Source of the DNA: Undibacterium sp.
GTDB lineage: Bacteria; Pseudomonadota; Gammaproteobacteria; Burkholderiales; Burkholderiaceae
DNA: 8,447 bases
Direction: 5' to 3'
NCBI GenBank assembly: GCA_014376575.1
Contig: JACMRF010000113.1
Coordinates: 1 to 8,447, forward strand
Shown here: positions 7,672 to 8,447 of the stretch, piece by piece
Position numbering within the stretch: position 1 is the first letter of the stretch
Layout of the letters: the number at the start of each line of letters is the position of its first letter
The notes under the pieces: model-generated
Databases searched by the model: none
What the model was told of the DNA's origin: nothing
The model's input: only the letters and a program-made list of their open reading frames with translations
Translations under genes and position numbers: made by a program

Positions 7672-7719
7672 ACGGCCTCTTGTTAGGCTTGGGAGTGTTT
7701 GTCGCCGTCGGCTTCGGCA

Positions 7720-7827
7720 TTAAGCTGCAGCAATAGGGTCAACATGTTGTTTTAGTCCCAACGGGCTCGGCGTAATGTCGGGCATCTGTTGCATTCGGGC
7801 AAGCGCTTCTTCGCAATACCAATACTT
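7720..7827 (-). pseudogene. Short unidentified frame, possible 3' end of a lost gene
   Basis: This stretch of 35 sense codons runs from just after a TGA (7828-7830) to a TAA (7720-7722). The product begins KYWYCEEALARMQQMPD and continues to ITPSPLGLKQHVDPI; the text looks protein-like rather than random, and its composition is richer in G/C than the AT-rich block just upstream (7840-7862). There is no start with an SD at its beginning; internal ATGs exist but would give under 25 residues. It may be the tail of a gene whose body was lost when the neighbouring IS arrived or by deletion. I do not recognise the family, and it could be a chance frame. Confidence 0.25.
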
Positions 7828-7937
7828 TCAACGGTCAGTAATTTAAATAATTTAGCTTAAAGACATTGTGACCTCTTAGGGATGGTATGAATAACCCGCA
7901 GCCAATTGGCGTAGCAAGTCATTGACTTTCAGATTAT

Positions 7938-7966
7938 GGAATTTCACGCAAAAACTCCTGAAATCC
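7938..7966. repeat. Imperfect inverted repeat at the likely IS end
   Basis: GGAATTTCA (7938-7946) pairs with TGAAATCC (7959-7966) with one bulged base and a 12-nt loop. It lies about 70 bp beyond the transposase stop and may be part of the transposase-binding end or a transcription-blocking hairpin. Confidence 0.45.
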
Positions 7967-8006
7967 GCTCGTTTTTGCTGCCGATTTGGGAGTTTTCTGC
8001 CTTTTG

Positions 8007-8027
8007 CAGGGCACTGGCCCTGTTTTT
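8007..8027 (+). terminator. Stem-loop with T run on the plus strand, just after the transposase stop
   Basis: CAGGGC (8007-8012) and GCCCTG (8017-8022) form a perfect 6-bp stem around ACTG, followed by five T at 8023-8027. Read on the plus strand this is a small intrinsic-terminator shape that would block transcription entering the IS from the left. On the minus strand the stem is not followed by a T run, so it is unlikely to end the transposase message. Confidence 0.4.
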
Positions 8028-8035
8028 GGGCGCAC

Positions 8036-8447
8036 TCATACCCCGACTCCCATTAATTTGCTGCGCACCATCCAGAGATTGGACAGCGCAAACAGCGCAA
8101 ACAGCGTGAAGAGCTGTGCCGTGTTCTTCTTGAGTCCGCGATAGCGCACGCGCGCAAAGCCGAACTGGCGTTTGACCACTCGAAAGGGGTGCTCCACCTT
8201 GGCCCGGATTCCCGCCTTGAGCTTCTCGGCTTTGTCGATCATGGCGTCGACTTCGTTTTCTTTGTTCAGCGCTTTGCGTTTGCCTGGTCGCATGGCGACG
8301 TGCCAAGTGACTTCTGCTTTTGCATCGGGGCGTTTTTCAATGCCCTGGTAACCCGCATCGCCAAAGGCAACCGTCTCCTGTCCGTAATAGCCCGGAGAAT
8401 ACCGTTCTTGCTGGAATCTGAAATGGCGCACAAGATCGCGGCAGTTG
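8036..8447 (-). CDS. IS5-family DDE transposase, C-terminal part (5' end outside window)
   Basis: The frame is open from the window edge to a TGA at 8036-8038. It carries FGDAGYQG with the second catalytic Asp, the block WHVAMRPGKRKAL, and IRAKVEHPFRVVKRQFG, where R(3)E(6)K gives the IS4/IS5 signature with the catalytic Glu; RYRGLKKNTAQLFTLFAL closes the domain. The first catalytic Asp is off-window. Two oddities suggest decay. A 9-bp tandem duplication (8084-8092 and 8093-8101) adds three residues, giving LFALFALSNLW where relatives have LFALSNLW. Also, the residues before YYGQET do not look like the family, while another frame in 8404-8445 reads TAAILCAISDSSK, closer to the expected TAAN-x-x-DI region, so a frameshift between about 8385 and 8404 is possible. 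It is oriented like the glycan genes but is separate from them. Confidence 0.85.
   Translation of the reverse strand, partial: NCRDLVRHFRFQQERYSPGYYGQETVAFGDAGYQGIEKRPDAKAEVTWHVAMRPGKRKALNKENEVDAMIDKAEKLKAGIRAKVEHPFRVVKRQFGFARVRYRGLKKNTAQLFTLFALFALSNLWMVRSKLMGVGV

Larger units (their letters stand above)
7624..8035. other. 412-bp stretch without a confident gene, between the giant gene and the transposase
   Basis: From left to right it holds the promoter candidate and direct repeats (7629-7671), a 7-bp inverted repeat, the unidentified 35-codon frame (7720-7827), an AT-rich block (7840-7862), a perfect palindrome GCCAATTGGC (7901-7910), a likely IS end (7938-7966) and a stem-loop with a T run (8007-8027). 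I see no intact gene or RNA gene in it. Confidence 0.6.
7938..8447 (-). mobile_element. IS5-family insertion sequence, 3' part only
   Basis: The transposase reading frame and about 100 bp of its trailing sequence are present; the other end lies beyond the window. The proposed boundary is GGAATTTCACGCAAAAACTCC, beginning at 7938, chosen because it starts with GG and forms an imperfect inverted repeat (7938-7946 with 7959-7966). Without the second end neither the terminal repeat nor the target duplication can be confirmed, so the left boundary is approximate. Confidence 0.6.

Noticed and set aside
7623..7736. Plus-strand open stretch ending in a hydrophobic segment (LLLGLGVFVAVGFGIKLQQ)
   Set aside because: It looks like a membrane helix, but it has no start with an SD, begins antisense in the giant gene's start region and opposes all other genes; probably chance.
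7683..7745. A 20-codon minus-strand frame starting ATG (MLTLLLQLNAEADGDKHSQA)
   Set aside because: It has no SD and no known relative that I recognise; it could be a frameshifted tail of the adjacent remnant, but this is too short to support.
7901..7910. Perfect 10-bp palindrome GCCAATTGGC
   Set aside because: The symmetry does not extend further and it has no clear position relative to a promoter; a palindrome of this size can occur by chance.
7944..8306. A 120-codon minus-strand frame (Arg/Gln/Ser-rich product)
   Set aside because: It runs in another frame over the transposase, which has clear family motifs; its low-complexity Arg-rich text is typical of a shadow.

Overview
The window is an accessory surface-glycan locus from a Gram-negative bacterium, most likely a betaproteobacterium of the Burkholderiales type. 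That placement rests on the style of the IS5-family transposase at the right edge and on the mixed base composition; it is inference. All recognisable genes lie on the minus strand, so the locus reads from right to left.

Layout from right to left. (1) 7938-8447 is the 3' part of an IS5-family insertion sequence that runs off the window. (2) 7624-7937 is a non-coding gap. It holds a short unidentified gene-end-like frame and, just before the next gene, a good sigma70-type promoter candidate. (3) 2026-7623 is one 1865-residue gene encoding a multi-domain glycosyltransferase: a TPR-like helix pair, a GT-B domain, a lysine-rich linker, an RgpF (rhamnan synthesis F) domain, three copies of a roughly 40-residue 'FDxEYY...HYLxxG' repeat, two GT-A family 2 domains and a C-terminal CgeB-like GT-B domain. 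(4) 1372-2019 is a small SAM-dependent methyltransferase starting 6 bp after the giant gene. (5) 1158-1382 is a 74-codon frame overlapping both neighbours; its N-terminal part resembles the beginning of AlgJ/AlgX-type SGNH O-acetyltransferases. (6) 1-1161 is an exported BNR_4 beta-propeller protein whose 3' end is cut by the window edge.

The tight spacing (6 bp gap, 11 bp overlap, 4 bp overlap) and the lack of an internal terminator suggest one transcript. The simplest joint reading is a pathway in which the giant enzyme adds several sugars to a glycan in the cytoplasm, the methyltransferase may cap or decorate it, and the secreted propeller acts on the glycan outside the cytoplasm. The propeller carries His/His/Tyr/Arg residues with the same spacing I recall for the active sites of PL24/PL25 ulvan lyases. 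A lyase co-encoded with a glycan assembler would parallel AlgL in alginate operons. No substrate can be read from the sequence.

Base composition is uneven inside the giant gene: 40 of 60 bases are G/C at 7381-7440, 14 of 60 at 6121-6180 and 18 of 60 at 4981-5040. The drop falls at the junction between the first GT-B domain and the rest, which suggests assembly by recombination. I see no CRISPR array, tRNA, rRNA or riboswitch.
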